A stretch of DNA of 64,000 nucleotides from Desulfovibrio oxyclinae DSM 11498. Lineage in GTDB: Bacteria > Desulfobacterota > Desulfovibrionia > Desulfovibrionales > Desulfovibrionaceae. Below, in pieces: positions 7,903 through 16,280 of the stretch; positions within the stretch are counted from its first letter, which is position 1; the number at the start of each line of letters is the position of its first letter. The translations under genes were made by a program, and so were the position numbers. The notes beneath the pieces were generated by a model. It was given only the letters and a program-made list of their open reading frames with translations. It was not told where the DNA came from and did not search any database. Location of the stretch: positions 40,912 to 104,911 of the forward strand of contig NZ_AQXE01000003.1 in NCBI RefSeq assembly GCF_000375485.1, in the 5' to 3' direction.

Positions 7903-8739
7903 TCAGGATTCATCCATCTCATCGGCGCTCAGTCCAACAATGCAGATGCCGTTTTCATCCGCAATGCGAACGGCTTCCTCCTGATCGAAGAACAGACTCC
8001 GTCCCGCTTCAAGCCCGAGACATGCGCCTTTGCCCGCGGCAAGCCGCATGACGGTATCCGTTCCGGCGCTGGGAAGATCAATACGCTCCTCTTGCCCCGG
8101 CTTGAACACCTTGACCACCACACATCCTTCACCACCGAGAGAACAACCACGCTCAATGGCGCTGTCGGTCCCCTCAAGCGCTTCCACGGCGGCAACAATT
8201 CCCTCGCGAAGCACCAAGCATTGGCCTATGTCCATGCGTCCGAGCTGTTTGGCGAGCTTCCATCCCATATTCAGGTCATCCCGTTCGCGCTCCGTGGGTT
8301 TTCTGGAAGTCAGCACTCCCTTGGGAGTAAGAAGCTCCGGGACCAGCTCATGTGCCGGGGAAACAGACATACCTTCTTTCTCAAACTCTGCGGCAAGAGC
8401 GCCGAGAATGGAAGAATCACCTTTGCTGCCAAGGCTGAAGACCAGCTTCATGGCTCGCATGTCCAAGAGGCCTACATCCATGGCACGAGGTTTGTTGATC
8501 GTTCCCGCCATCACGACACGCTCAACGCCCTGATCCTTGAAAAACCGGATCAGTTTACCAAGCTTGCCCAGCTTGAGTTCGCGCCATTCGTCGGCGAACT
8601 GAGCAACTTCCATATTGGAATGACCGGTAAAGCCCACCGCCACAAGCTTGTGACCGTGGTCTTTCACGCCGCGAGCCACAAGCAACGGAAACTGCTTGCC
8701 GCCGGCGATCAATCCTATGGTAGCTGGTTTGACGGACAT
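7903..8739 (-). CDS. lpxI: UDP-2,3-diacylglucosamine diphosphatase LpxI
   Basis: The protein hydrolyses UDP-2,3-diacylglucosamine to lipid X, the fourth step of lipid A synthesis, in lineages without LpxH. It is 278 residues, the usual LpxI (formerly DUF1009) length. The N-terminus IGLIAGGKQFPLLVARGVK is typical, and the C-terminal half carries the catalytic-domain motifs VLREGIVAAVEALEGTDSAI and DLPSAGTDTV. It is the last gene of the lysS-lol-bam-lpx operon, 37 bases after lpxA. The operon ends at the terminator at 7844-7878. Confidence 0.93.
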   Translation of the reverse strand: MSVKPATIGLIAGGKQFPLLVARGVKDHGHKLVAVGFTGHSNMEVAQFADEWRELKLGKLGKLIRFFKDQGVERVVMAGTINKPRAMDVGLLDMRAMKLVFSLGSKGDSSILGALAAEFEKEGMSVSPAHELVPELLTPKGVLTSRKPTERERDDLNMGWKLAKQLGRMDIGQCLVLREGIVAAVEALEGTDSAIERGCSLGGEGCVVVKVFKPGQEERIDLPSAGTDTVMRLAAGKGACLGLEAGRSLFFDQEEAVRIADENGICIVGLSADEMDES

Positions 8740-8776
8740 GGTTTTGTCTTATTGGACCTGAGGGGCAAGGAAATGA

Positions 8777-9589
8777 CTAGCTGTCGTCGCCGTTGCCGTT
8801 GCGGGTGGAGGCAGAAGTCACGCCATTTTTGCTCTCACGGATGAAAGTGACGAGACGGCGAACCATTTCGTTGTCTTCAACATCACGCTCGACGGCTTCA
8901 AACGCTTTGTCCTTGGTCATTCCGGAACGGAAGATGATCTTGTAGGCCTTTTTCAGGGCCTTGCAGGACGTGGAGTCAAAGCCGTTGCGGCGGAGCCCTA
9001 TGAGATTGGGGCCGTAAAGTCTGCCGCGAGCGCCGTGAGCCAGCATGAACGGAGGCACATCAAGCTTGTAGCCGCTGGCGCCGCCGAGGAAGGCGTAATC
9101 GCCGATGCGAACAAACTGCTGCACGGCGGACATGCCGCTGATGATGACATTTCGGCCCACTTCTACATGGCCGGCAAGCAGCACGGCGTTGGCCATGATG
9201 ACATTGTCGGACACGCGACAGTCGTGCGCAACGTGGGCGTAAGCCATGATCAGACATTCGGAGCCGATGACCGTCTCCCCACCGCCCTGAGTGGTACCGC
9301 GGTGAATGGTCACGCCTTCACGGAAGATATTGTTGTCGCCGATGCGCAGATAGGTTTCCTCGCCCTTGTATCCCAGATGCTGGGGATCACCGCCGATCAC
9401 GGCGTTAGAGTGGACGTGGTTGCCAGCCCCCATGGAGACGTTCGTCTTGATGAGCGCATAGGGTTCGAGCCTGCAGCCGTCCCCGACGGTGGCGTTGGCT
9501 TCAACGACGCAATAAGGGCCCACCGTCACGTCTTCGCCGATGCGGGCGGTGGAGTCGATGACGGCGGTCGGGTGTATCTGAGTTGCCAC
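8777..9589 (-). CDS. lpxA: Acyl-ACP--UDP-N-acetylglucosamine O-acyltransferase LpxA
   Basis: LpxA transfers a hydroxyacyl chain to UDP-GlcNAc in the first step of lipid A synthesis. The 270-residue protein opens with IHPTAVIDSTARIGEDVTVG and runs through the left-handed hexapeptide-repeat beta helix. Family landmarks include HRGTTQGGGETVIG and CLIMAYAHVAHDCRV, which contains the catalytic His. A helical C-terminal domain follows. The stop is directly followed by the gap-free fabZ-lpxA junction (fabZ ends at 9590). The last ~15 residues are a Ser/Asn/Gly-rich tail. Confidence 0.96.
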   Translation of the reverse strand: MATQIHPTAVIDSTARIGEDVTVGPYCVVEANATVGDGCRLEPYALIKTNVSMGAGNHVHSNAVIGGDPQHLGYKGEETYLRIGDNNIFREGVTIHRGTTQGGGETVIGSECLIMAYAHVAHDCRVSDNVIMANAVLLAGHVEVGRNVIISGMSAVQQFVRIGDYAFLGGASGYKLDVPPFMLAHGARGRLYGPNLIGLRRNGFDSTSCKALKKAYKIIFRSGMTKDKAFEAVERDVEDNEMVRRLVTFIRESKNGVTSASTRNGNGDDS

Positions 9590-10051
9590 TTACATATCCT
9601 TTTTATCTGCCACGGCGGCGGAGAACTCACCCTCGGCGGCAACTTCGCCGTCAACAAGGGCGGTACCGCGCATGCGCCAGATGTTCAGTTTGTGCTTGGT
9701 GTATTCGACATGCAGGTCAAGGCGGTCTCCGGGAACTACCGGACGACGGAACTTGACCTTATTCATGCCCGTGAAAAGAAAGACCTTGTCATCGACAGGC
9801 TCTTTCATGGTGTGCATGACAAAAACGCCGCCGGCCTGAGCCATGGCTTCGAGAATCAGCACGCCGGGCATGACGGGCAGCCCCGGAAAATGGCCCTGGA
9901 AGAACGGCTCGTTCATGGTCACATTCTTGTAGGCCTTGAGGCTCACGCCGTCCTCGACTTCAACCACTCTGTCCACCAGAAGGAAGGGATACCGGTGCGG
10001 GAGCATCTCCATGATGCGACCGATGTCCGCAAAAGCCGATGCTTTAGTCAT
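9590..10051 (-). CDS. fabZ: 3-hydroxyacyl-ACP dehydratase FabZ
   Basis: FabZ dehydrates 3-hydroxyacyl-ACP in fatty acid elongation and competes with LpxA/LpxD for the same substrate. The 153-residue protein has the hot-dog fold motifs [17 protein letters not shown] (catalytic His) and [20 protein letters not shown] (catalytic Glu). The ATG at 10051 gives a normal-length protein and overlaps the lpxD stop by 8 bases, indicating coupling. It sits between lpxD and lpxA, as in most Gram-negative lipid A operons. Confidence 0.96.
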   Translation of the reverse strand: MTKASAFADIGRIMEMLPHRYPFLLVDRVVEVEDGVSLKAYKNVTMNEPFFQGHFPGLPVMPGVLILEAMAQAGGVFVMHTMKEPVDDKVFLFTGMNKVKFRRPVVPGDRLDLHVEYTKHKLNIWRMRGTALVDGEVAAEGEFSAAVADKKDM

Positions 10052-11084
10052 CGCTGCTGTCTCCATTCTTTTCCAAATCGGCCAGTTGTTTTTCAAGCTT
10101 CTTCACACGCTTGAAAAGCTCAGGCAGCTTGGGGGCGCAAACGCCCATGGATTTGAGAAAAACGTTGTAAGGCATGGCCGGAGAGCCGCTCATCTTGGCG
10201 CCGTCGGGCACGGAGGAACCGACACCGGCCTGCGCGCCGATAACCACATCCTTGCCAATGCTGACGTTGTCCGCCACGCCGACCTGACCCGCGAGAATAG
10301 TATTGTCGCCAACCTTGGAGCTGCCGCCGATTCCCACCTGCCCAACGAGCAGGCAGTTTTCACCGACTTCCACGTTGTGGCCGATCTGAACCAGATTGTC
10401 GATCTTGCTGCCACGACCGAGAGTGGTGACATCCAATGCGGCACGGTCCACGGCGCTGTTGGCGCCGATTTCTACCATGTCGCCGACCTGCACGGTGCCG
10501 ATCTGCGGGATTTTCATATGACCGGCGGGCGTCTGAGCATAGCCGTAGCCATCCGATCCGACAACAGCTCCGGGCTGGAGAATAACTCCGTCGCCAAGCG
10601 AAATGCCGCCCATGACGACCGCGTTGGGATACAGAATGCAGTCATCACCGACAACGGTGTTTTCACCGACGTAGACGCCGGAGAAAATCTTGACGCCCGC
10701 TCCGACCTTCGCTCCTTCGCCGATGAATGCGAAGGGATAGATGACAGCGGATTCATCAATCTTGGCATCGGGATGAATGTAGGCAAGTTCACTCTGCCCT
10801 TCGAGACATCCCTGAGGGTTGTCGAAAAGGTGAACGACCTTGGCAAGATCCATATAGACATTATCGCTGATGATGGCGCATGGCAGGTCCTGCGCATGCT
10901 TTTCCTGCGTAAGGATGCAGGAGGCCTGCGTCGTCTCCAACAGGTGCGAATACTTCGGGTTAACCAGAAACGAAAGCTGACCCGGAGTCGCCTTTTCCAA
11001 TGTATTGACGCCGGAAAGCTCGACTTCCCCGCCTTTGCAGGGCAAGCCGAGCTTTTCGGCGAGTTCGGAAACCGTTATACGCAT
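10044..11084 (-). CDS. lpxD: UDP-3-O-acylglucosamine N-acyltransferase LpxD
   Basis: LpxD adds the N-linked acyl chain to UDP-3-O-acylglucosamine, the third step of lipid A synthesis. The 346-residue protein starts MRITVSELAEKLGLP with the N-terminal uridine-binding domain. About ten turns of hexapeptide repeat follow, including the conserved GYGYAQTPAGHMKIPQIG, NSAVDRAAL and QIGHNVEVGE (catalytic His). A C-terminal coiled helix ends KKLEKQLADLEKN. An in-frame upstream ATG exists, but 11084 follows the ompH stop by four bases and matches family length. Confidence 0.96.
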   Translation of the reverse strand: MRITVSELAEKLGLPCKGGEVELSGVNTLEKATPGQLSFLVNPKYSHLLETTQASCILTQEKHAQDLPCAIISDNVYMDLAKVVHLFDNPQGCLEGQSELAYIHPDAKIDESAVIYPFAFIGEGAKVGAGVKIFSGVYVGENTVVGDDCILYPNAVVMGGISLGDGVILQPGAVVGSDGYGYAQTPAGHMKIPQIGTVQVGDMVEIGANSAVDRAALDVTTLGRGSKIDNLVQIGHNVEVGENCLLVGQVGIGGSSKVGDNTILAGQVGVADNVSIGKDVVIGAQAGVGSSVPDGAKMSGSPAMPYNVFLKSMGVCAPKLPELFKRVKKLEKQLADLEKNGDSSDD

Positions 11085-11088
11085 CGTT

Positions 11089-11616
11089 TTACTTTTTCCA
11101 GCGATTGTCCATTTCTTTGATGATGACGTCAGTGATGTCGATGGACTTGCTGCCGTAAGCGACTCCGCCACGTGCAACGTCAATCACGGCGTCGTAGCCC
11201 TTTTCACGGGCATATTCGGCCAGCACGTCGGAGAAAAGCTTGTAAATGGGAGCCTGCAGCTTCTTTACATCCTTCTTGAAGTTGACAGAGCTCATCTCGC
11301 CCAGAACGTTCAGCTGGGCACCGGCGGAGGCCAGTTCCTGCTGCGTCTTGCGGAACTGCTCTTCCTTGATCATGCCGCTCTGGTACTGGGTACGCATCTG
11401 CTTCAGACGGTTCTGCAGGGACTGCACCTTCTGCTGCTGGCCCTTGACCTCGGATTCGTAGGCAGCCTGTTTCTTCTTGATCTCATCGTTGATCTGCTGG
11501 CCAGCCTTGCTTTCGCTGATGGCGCGCATGGAGTGAACGATGGCGATCTCTGCAGCCTGCACGGAAGCCGCGGTGGTAAGCAGCATCAGCAGTGCAATGG
11601 CGATCATTTTTTTCAT
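11089..11616 (-). CDS. OmpH/Skp family periplasmic chaperone
   Basis: This 175-residue protein has a clear signal peptide (MKKMIAIALLMLLTTAASVQA) and the OmpH/Skp body: EIAIVHSMRAISESKAGQ, then a long charged coiled-coil region, then YAREKGYDAVIDV. Skp-like proteins form trimeric, tentacled chaperones that carry unfolded outer-membrane proteins to the Bam complex. Its place directly after bamA (32-base gap) and before lpxD is the classical order. The ATG at 11616 is preceded by AAGGAG. Confidence 0.93.
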   Translation of the reverse strand: MKKMIAIALLMLLTTAASVQAAEIAIVHSMRAISESKAGQQINDEIKKKQAAYESEVKGQQQKVQSLQNRLKQMRTQYQSGMIKEEQFRKTQQELASAGAQLNVLGEMSSVNFKKDVKKLQAPIYKLFSDVLAEYAREKGYDAVIDVARGGVAYGSKSIDITDVIIKEMDNRWKK

Positions 11617-11648
11617 GGTGGTATACTCCTTGAATCCTTGGTTTTGTT

Positions 11649-14369
11649 CTAGAAACTCTGACCCATCATCAGTTCGACCTTGTTGTTGCCGCTGTGGCGC
11701 AGATCGTCAAGGCCGTGACCGTATTCGACGCGAATCGGTCCCATGGGAGACAGCCAGCGGAAGCCGACACCGACACTCTTGTAGAGTCCGAGGGACGGAG
11801 CGGGTTCGATTCTCTTCACCTCTTCGAAGAACATCTCATCTTCCTTCCAGACGTTACCGGCATCGAAGAAACTGACGAGCTGAATACCATACTCTTCACT
11901 CAGCAGGTAAAGCAACTCAAGGTTGGTGAAGAGCTGCTTGTTACCGCCGATGGTGTCGCCGTTGTCTTCTCGTGCGGTGATCTTGTAGTTTGAGTACCCG
12001 CGCACACTGCCCATGCCGCCCAGCTTGAACCTCTGGTTGGTCGGCAGATCGTCATCATTCATGATGTTGTCGTGCAGATATCCGATCTGACCCTTTCCGT
12101 GGAAGACAAGATCTTCATAAAGTTCGGTATAATACTCAAAGACACCCTGTTCCTTGATGAAGTGGTCCGTACCACCAAGCGGTCCGCCACCGACTGTAAT
12201 GGAAGCAGTCATCTTGGTACCTTCGGACGGGAACCGACGGGAGTTGATGGTGGACCGGGAAACCGTGCCGGTAAACGAACTCACGAGATGCGACCCTTCG
12301 TCATCCTTCGTGTCTTCGGAAGCGTCTTCGGAGACATCATAAATGTCGTAGTAGGACGCCTGATACTTCCAGTTCAGGTTGGTGTACTCACCAATCGGAT
12401 AGAAGAAAGCCACGCCGCCGCCAGTGGAGTCAACCTTATACTCATCCTTGTCAGTGGAGTTCCGATGCGCATTAAGCGACATGCCCACGTCGGTGTCGTA
12501 CAAATAGGGGTTGACGAAATCCAGCGAATACGCCGTGCTCTTTCCGCCGAAGGAACCGGAGAACGAAAGCCTGTATCCCTTGCCGAAGAGGTTCCTTTCG
12601 GAAATCTTGCCAGCAAGGAAAACACCGTCATACGAGGAATATCCGATACCACCGCCTATATTACCGGTGGGAGCGTCCTTGACCTTGACCAGCAGGTCCA
12701 TCTCGTCCGGATTACCGGTGGAAACGGGGGAAACGTCAACCGTCTCGAAATAGCCCAAGTTGTTCAACCGCTGCGTTGAACGGTTGATCTTCTGGCCGCT
12801 GTACATATCGCCGTCGGCAAGACGCATCTCGCGCAGGATAACGTTGTCGCGAGTGGTGGTGTTCCCTTCGATCAGCACACGGCGCACATGCACGCGCTGG
12901 TGCTTGACTATGGTATACTCGACATTCACCAACCCGGCCTCGGGGAAGTCCTCAAGGTGCACTTCCACATCGGCATGAGCGTATCCATAGTTATTGTAAT
13001 AGTCGGTGAGTTTCTGGACATCCTGACGGATGAGGGAGCGGTTGAACCACTCGTTGTCCACTGCGAGGTTGTCCACACCGGTGACGCTTTTCAGCTTTTC
13101 GGGCGTGTCGATGAGGTCGCCCTTGAAACGGGTCTCTCCCATCTTGAAGCGCGGGCCTTCCCACACTCGATAGACGATGCGCAGGCCATCATCCATGACC
13201 TCAATGTCCGGCTTGCCGACCTTGGCCTGCAGGAATCCGTGGTTGCTGTAAAAGGCCATTATGGCCGCAGCGTCACGTTCAAGCATGTCTTCGCGCAGAA
13301 CGCCGGAATCAGTAAACCAGGACAGGAAGCCGCGCTCCTGAAGCGCAAGGACTTCCTTGACGTCGTCAGGATCAACCTGCTTGGCGCCGTCAATGACGAT
13401 TTCCTCGACGTACAGTTCCGGGCCGGGCTCGACAACGAAAGTCAACCGCGCGAGCCCCTGATCGTTGCTTTGCAGTTCATGGGTGATCTTGGCCTTGTAG
13501 TAGCCTTCCTTACGGTACATGTCGCGGATCGTCTTCATATCCTGCGCCAGCACCTTGGGGTTGACCACCGCACCTTTCTTGGTGACCACGGCCTCCAGAA
13601 TGTCCTCGGTCATGTCATCGGCTCCGCGCACCGTGATACTGTCCACGCGGGGCTTCTCACGGACCTGGAAGATGACTTTCTTGCCTTCCGGGAGATCGTC
13701 GAGGATAACCTTGACGTCGTCGAAGTAGCCGAGGTCGTAAATGCTTTTGAGAGACTTGTTGACCACGGAAGCGGTCAGGATGTCGCCCTCGCGGATGGGA
13801 AGACGCATGAGCACGACTTCCTTGTCCAAAATCTTGTTGCCGCGCACCTCGATCTCCGCAACCACGTCCTGCCTCAGCAGGATGGAACGCATGCGATTGA
13901 CGAGTTCGTCAACGGCGGGCAGCAGGTTCAAGACCCCGCTTTTCTGAACCTGAATGGAAACCGGCTGTTTATCGCCGAAAGCATCGACAACTTTTGCGTC
14001 GATGACGAAAGTCTCTCCGAACTGAGAAAAATCGCCGTATACGGCGAAGCCGGCACCGGCGAGCATGGCCAGCTCACGGCCGCCCTGAGCGCCTTCAAGG
14101 CCGGGATTTTCAGCAAGGAGAGTACGGATGCGGTCCTGTTTGGGAACCTGAAAACCGGCCTCCCTGAGGCGTTCACCCAGCAGTTCGGGAAAACTCTCCT
14201 GAAGATATTGCAGGTCTTCGCTGGCGTTGATGCTAAAGGGCATTACGGCAACCGAAATGTCCTCCTGAACGCCCTGCGGCTCCTGCGCAAAAGCAGAGGC
14301 AGCAAAAAGCAGCAAGATAAAAATTCCAAGAATACAGGAAAAATAAGAACGCGCAGACTTAGCAGGCAT
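11649..14369 (-). CDS. bamA: Outer-membrane assembly factor BamA with extra N-terminal domain
   Basis: BamA inserts beta-barrel proteins into the outer membrane. From the ATG at 14369 (GGAG 7 bases upstream) it is 906 residues, about 100 more than E. coli BamA. A signal peptide ends near AFAQE (residue 30). Residues ~37-165 form an extra domain opening ISVAVMPFSINASEDLQYL, which resembles the N-terminal fold of TolB/CsgG-like proteins. Five POTRA repeats start at AEIEVRGNKILDKE (~171). The barrel carries GGIGYSSYDGVF, the L6-type VRGYSNYKI motif and a final aromatic residue (MMGQSF). Its start overlaps the lolD stop by 11 bases. A longer start at 14393 lacks a good RBS. Confidence 0.95.
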   Translation of the reverse strand: MPAKSARSYFSCILGIFILLLFAASAFAQEPQGVQEDISVAVMPFSINASEDLQYLQESFPELLGERLREAGFQVPKQDRIRTLLAENPGLEGAQGGRELAMLAGAGFAVYGDFSQFGETFVIDAKVVDAFGDKQPVSIQVQKSGVLNLLPAVDELVNRMRSILLRQDVVAEIEVRGNKILDKEVVLMRLPIREGDILTASVVNKSLKSIYDLGYFDDVKVILDDLPEGKKVIFQVREKPRVDSITVRGADDMTEDILEAVVTKKGAVVNPKVLAQDMKTIRDMYRKEGYYKAKITHELQSNDQGLARLTFVVEPGPELYVEEIVIDGAKQVDPDDVKEVLALQERGFLSWFTDSGVLREDMLERDAAAIMAFYSNHGFLQAKVGKPDIEVMDDGLRIVYRVWEGPRFKMGETRFKGDLIDTPEKLKSVTGVDNLAVDNEWFNRSLIRQDVQKLTDYYNNYGYAHADVEVHLEDFPEAGLVNVEYTIVKHQRVHVRRVLIEGNTTTRDNVILREMRLADGDMYSGQKINRSTQRLNNLGYFETVDVSPVSTGNPDEMDLLVKVKDAPTGNIGGGIGYSSYDGVFLAGKISERNLFGKGYRLSFSGSFGGKSTAYSLDFVNPYLYDTDVGMSLNAHRNSTDKDEYKVDSTGGGVAFFYPIGEYTNLNWKYQASYYDIYDVSEDASEDTKDDEGSHLVSSFTGTVSRSTINSRRFPSEGTKMTASITVGGGPLGGTDHFIKEQGVFEYYTELYEDLVFHGKGQIGYLHDNIMNDDDLPTNQRFKLGGMGSVRGYSNYKITAREDNGDTIGGNKQLFTNLELLYLLSEEYGIQLVSFFDAGNVWKEDEMFFEEVKRIEPAPSLGLYKSVGVGFRWLSPMGPIRVEYGHGLDDLRHSGNNKVELMMGQSF

Positions 14370-15042
14370 AGAGTTCTCCGGAACGCAGTTCATGACGCTT
14401 TTGCATCAGTCCGGCCAGATCGCGGTTGTGGGTCACCACGACGAGCGTGGTGCCATGGTCCCTGGCCAGCGAGACCAACAACTCCCCTACCATCGTACCG
14501 GACTCTTCGTCCAGACTTCCGGTGGGCTCATCCGCGAGCACGACCTTGGGGCGCATCAATATGGCACGGGCAATGGCGGCCCTTTGCCGCTCACCCCCGG
14601 AAAGAGTCGTCACCTTGTGCCCCTTGCGATGCTCCAGCCCGACGTCGTTCAGGGCGGCATCCGCAAGCTCAAGGCATTTCGCCCGCGGCTCCCCGGCGAT
14701 GATGCCGGGCATTGCCACGTTTTCCAGCGTGGAAAACTCGGGCAGCAAGTGATGAAACTGAAAAATGAAACCTATTTCGATATTTCTGAAACGAGCTCGG
14801 CGACGGTTGTCCATCCCCGTGATATCCTCTCCGTTAAACCGGACAACCCCGCCGGAGGCATCGTCAAGCGTGCCCATGATGTGCAGCAGTGAAGTCTTTC
14901 CGGACCCCGAAGCTCCCACCACGGCCACACACTCCCCTGTCTCGACGGTCAGGTCGATGTTCTTCAGGACATGCACGGTTCCCGCGGGCCCTTCGAACTC
15001 CTTGCTCACGCCTTCAAGACGATAGACAGGACCGCTACTCAT
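14359..15042 (-). CDS. lolD: Lipoprotein-releasing ABC transporter ATPase LolD
   Basis: The 227-residue ATPase powers release of lipoproteins from the inner membrane to LolA. It has Walker A GASGSGKTSLL, the LolD/MacB-type signature LSGGERQRAAIARAI, Walker B KVVLADEPTGSLD and the H-loop VVTHNRDLA. It overlaps the lolC/E gene by 8 bases and bamA by 11, so translation is coupled through this part of the operon. The permease partner is immediately upstream, supporting LolD over MacB or FtsE. Confidence 0.94.
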   Translation of the reverse strand: MSSGPVYRLEGVSKEFEGPAGTVHVLKNIDLTVETGECVAVVGASGSGKTSLLHIMGTLDDASGGVVRFNGEDITGMDNRRRARFRNIEIGFIFQFHHLLPEFSTLENVAMPGIIAGEPRAKCLELADAALNDVGLEHRKGHKVTTLSGGERQRAAIARAILMRPKVVLADEPTGSLDEESGTMVGELLVSLARDHGTTLVVVTHNRDLAGLMQKRHELRSGELYAC

Positions 15043-16264
15043 AGCGCAGTGCCTCGCTCGGATTCAGGGACGCGGCACGTCGTGCCGGATAAATGGTGGA
15101 CAGGAAGCAAAGGAGCATGGCGGAAACACCGATGATGGTAAGGTCCAGCGCCTCCAGCCGAACCGGAAGATAGTCAACGGGATACACGTTGCTGGGCAGC
15201 TTGATGAACTGATACTTTTTGAGCAGCAGGCTGACCGGAACCCCGAGGCCGAAGCCAAGCGCTGTCCCGATGAAACCGATGAGCGTCCCTTGCATCATGA
15301 AAATCCTGCGGATACCGGCAGACTCCGCCCCCATGGACATGAGCACTGCGATATCCCGGGTCTTTTGCATGACCAGCATGACCAGCGTATTGACGATGCT
15401 GAACGAACCGACAAGCACGATCATCACGAGAATGATGAACATAGCGGTTTTTTCCAGTTTCAATGCAGCGAAAAGATTGGCGTTCATCTCCTGCCAGTTG
15501 CGAACGAGCAAACCGAACGAGCCAATGGACTGTTCGATTTTTTCAGCAATCTGGGGAGCCTTGTCCACGTTGTCAACGCTGATCTCAAGGCCGGAAACGA
15601 TATCGCTCTTGTAACCGAGCAGATCGCGGGCGGCGTCGATGGTCATGTAACCGAGGGATGAATCGTATTCAAACATGCCGGTCTTGAAAATTCCGGCCAC
15701 ACGGAACCGCTTGACCTTCGGCTGAAAACCCGCGGCACCGGAACGTCCGGAAGGCGAGAGCATGTTCACCGCTCCCCCCACGTCGAGGCCGAGTCTGCGG
15801 GCCATCTGATAGCCCACGATGATTCCCGGCAGTTCGTTCTCCATTTCAAGATTGTCCATGGACCCCGCGACAAGGTCCGTATCAAGGCTGATCACCCCGT
15901 CGGAAGATTCGGGATCAATACCGCGAAGCACGACACCTTTGACGCCGTTGCGGTTGGACAGCATCACTTCGGAATAAACGAAGGGACTGACGCCGGTAAC
16001 TCCCTCCACTGCGGAGGCACGGTCCGCAAGAGTCTGGTAATCCTGAATACCGCCGCGCGCGGAAGAAACAAGGATATGGGCGTTCACGCCGAGGATCTTA
16101 TCCTGAAGGTCCGAGGAAAAACCGTTCATCACGCCAATGACGACAATGAGCGACCCAACGCCGAGTGCCACACCGAAAACCGCGAACAGGGAGATCAGCG
16201 TAATGAACGACTGTCTCCTGAGCGCGGAGAGGTATCGCAGGGCGATGAAGGTTTCAAATCTCAT
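15035..16264 (-). CDS. Lipoprotein-releasing ABC transporter permease, LolC/LolE family
   Basis: This 409-residue permease has the type VII (MacB/LolCE) topology. One N-terminal helix (FITLISLFAVFGVALGVGSLIVVIG) is followed by a large periplasmic domain (~50-270). Three C-terminal helices end with a NPSEALRYE tail. The N-terminal FIALRYLSALRR motif is the LolC/E signature. Only one such permease is present, so it probably works as a homodimer (LolF-like) with LolD. I start it at the ATG at 16264, which gives the conserved MRFETFIALRYL start. Upstream in-frame residues would add an unrelated leader. Confidence 0.92.
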   Translation of the reverse strand: MRFETFIALRYLSALRRQSFITLISLFAVFGVALGVGSLIVVIGVMNGFSSDLQDKILGVNAHILVSSARGGIQDYQTLADRASAVEGVTGVSPFVYSEVMLSNRNGVKGVVLRGIDPESSDGVISLDTDLVAGSMDNLEMENELPGIIVGYQMARRLGLDVGGAVNMLSPSGRSGAAGFQPKVKRFRVAGIFKTGMFEYDSSLGYMTIDAARDLLGYKSDIVSGLEISVDNVDKAPQIAEKIEQSIGSFGLLVRNWQEMNANLFAALKLEKTAMFIILVMIVLVGSFSIVNTLVMLVMQKTRDIAVLMSMGAESAGIRRIFMMQGTLIGFIGTALGFGLGVPVSLLLKKYQFIKLPSNVYPVDYLPVRLEALDLTIIGVSAMLLCFLSTIYPARRAASLNPSEALRYE

Positions 16265-16280
16265 GCAGTCAGGATTCCTG

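Noticed and set aside
12888..14702. Long plus-strand frame opposite bamA
   Set aside because: It crosses the bamA/lolD junction and has no family signature or start signal.
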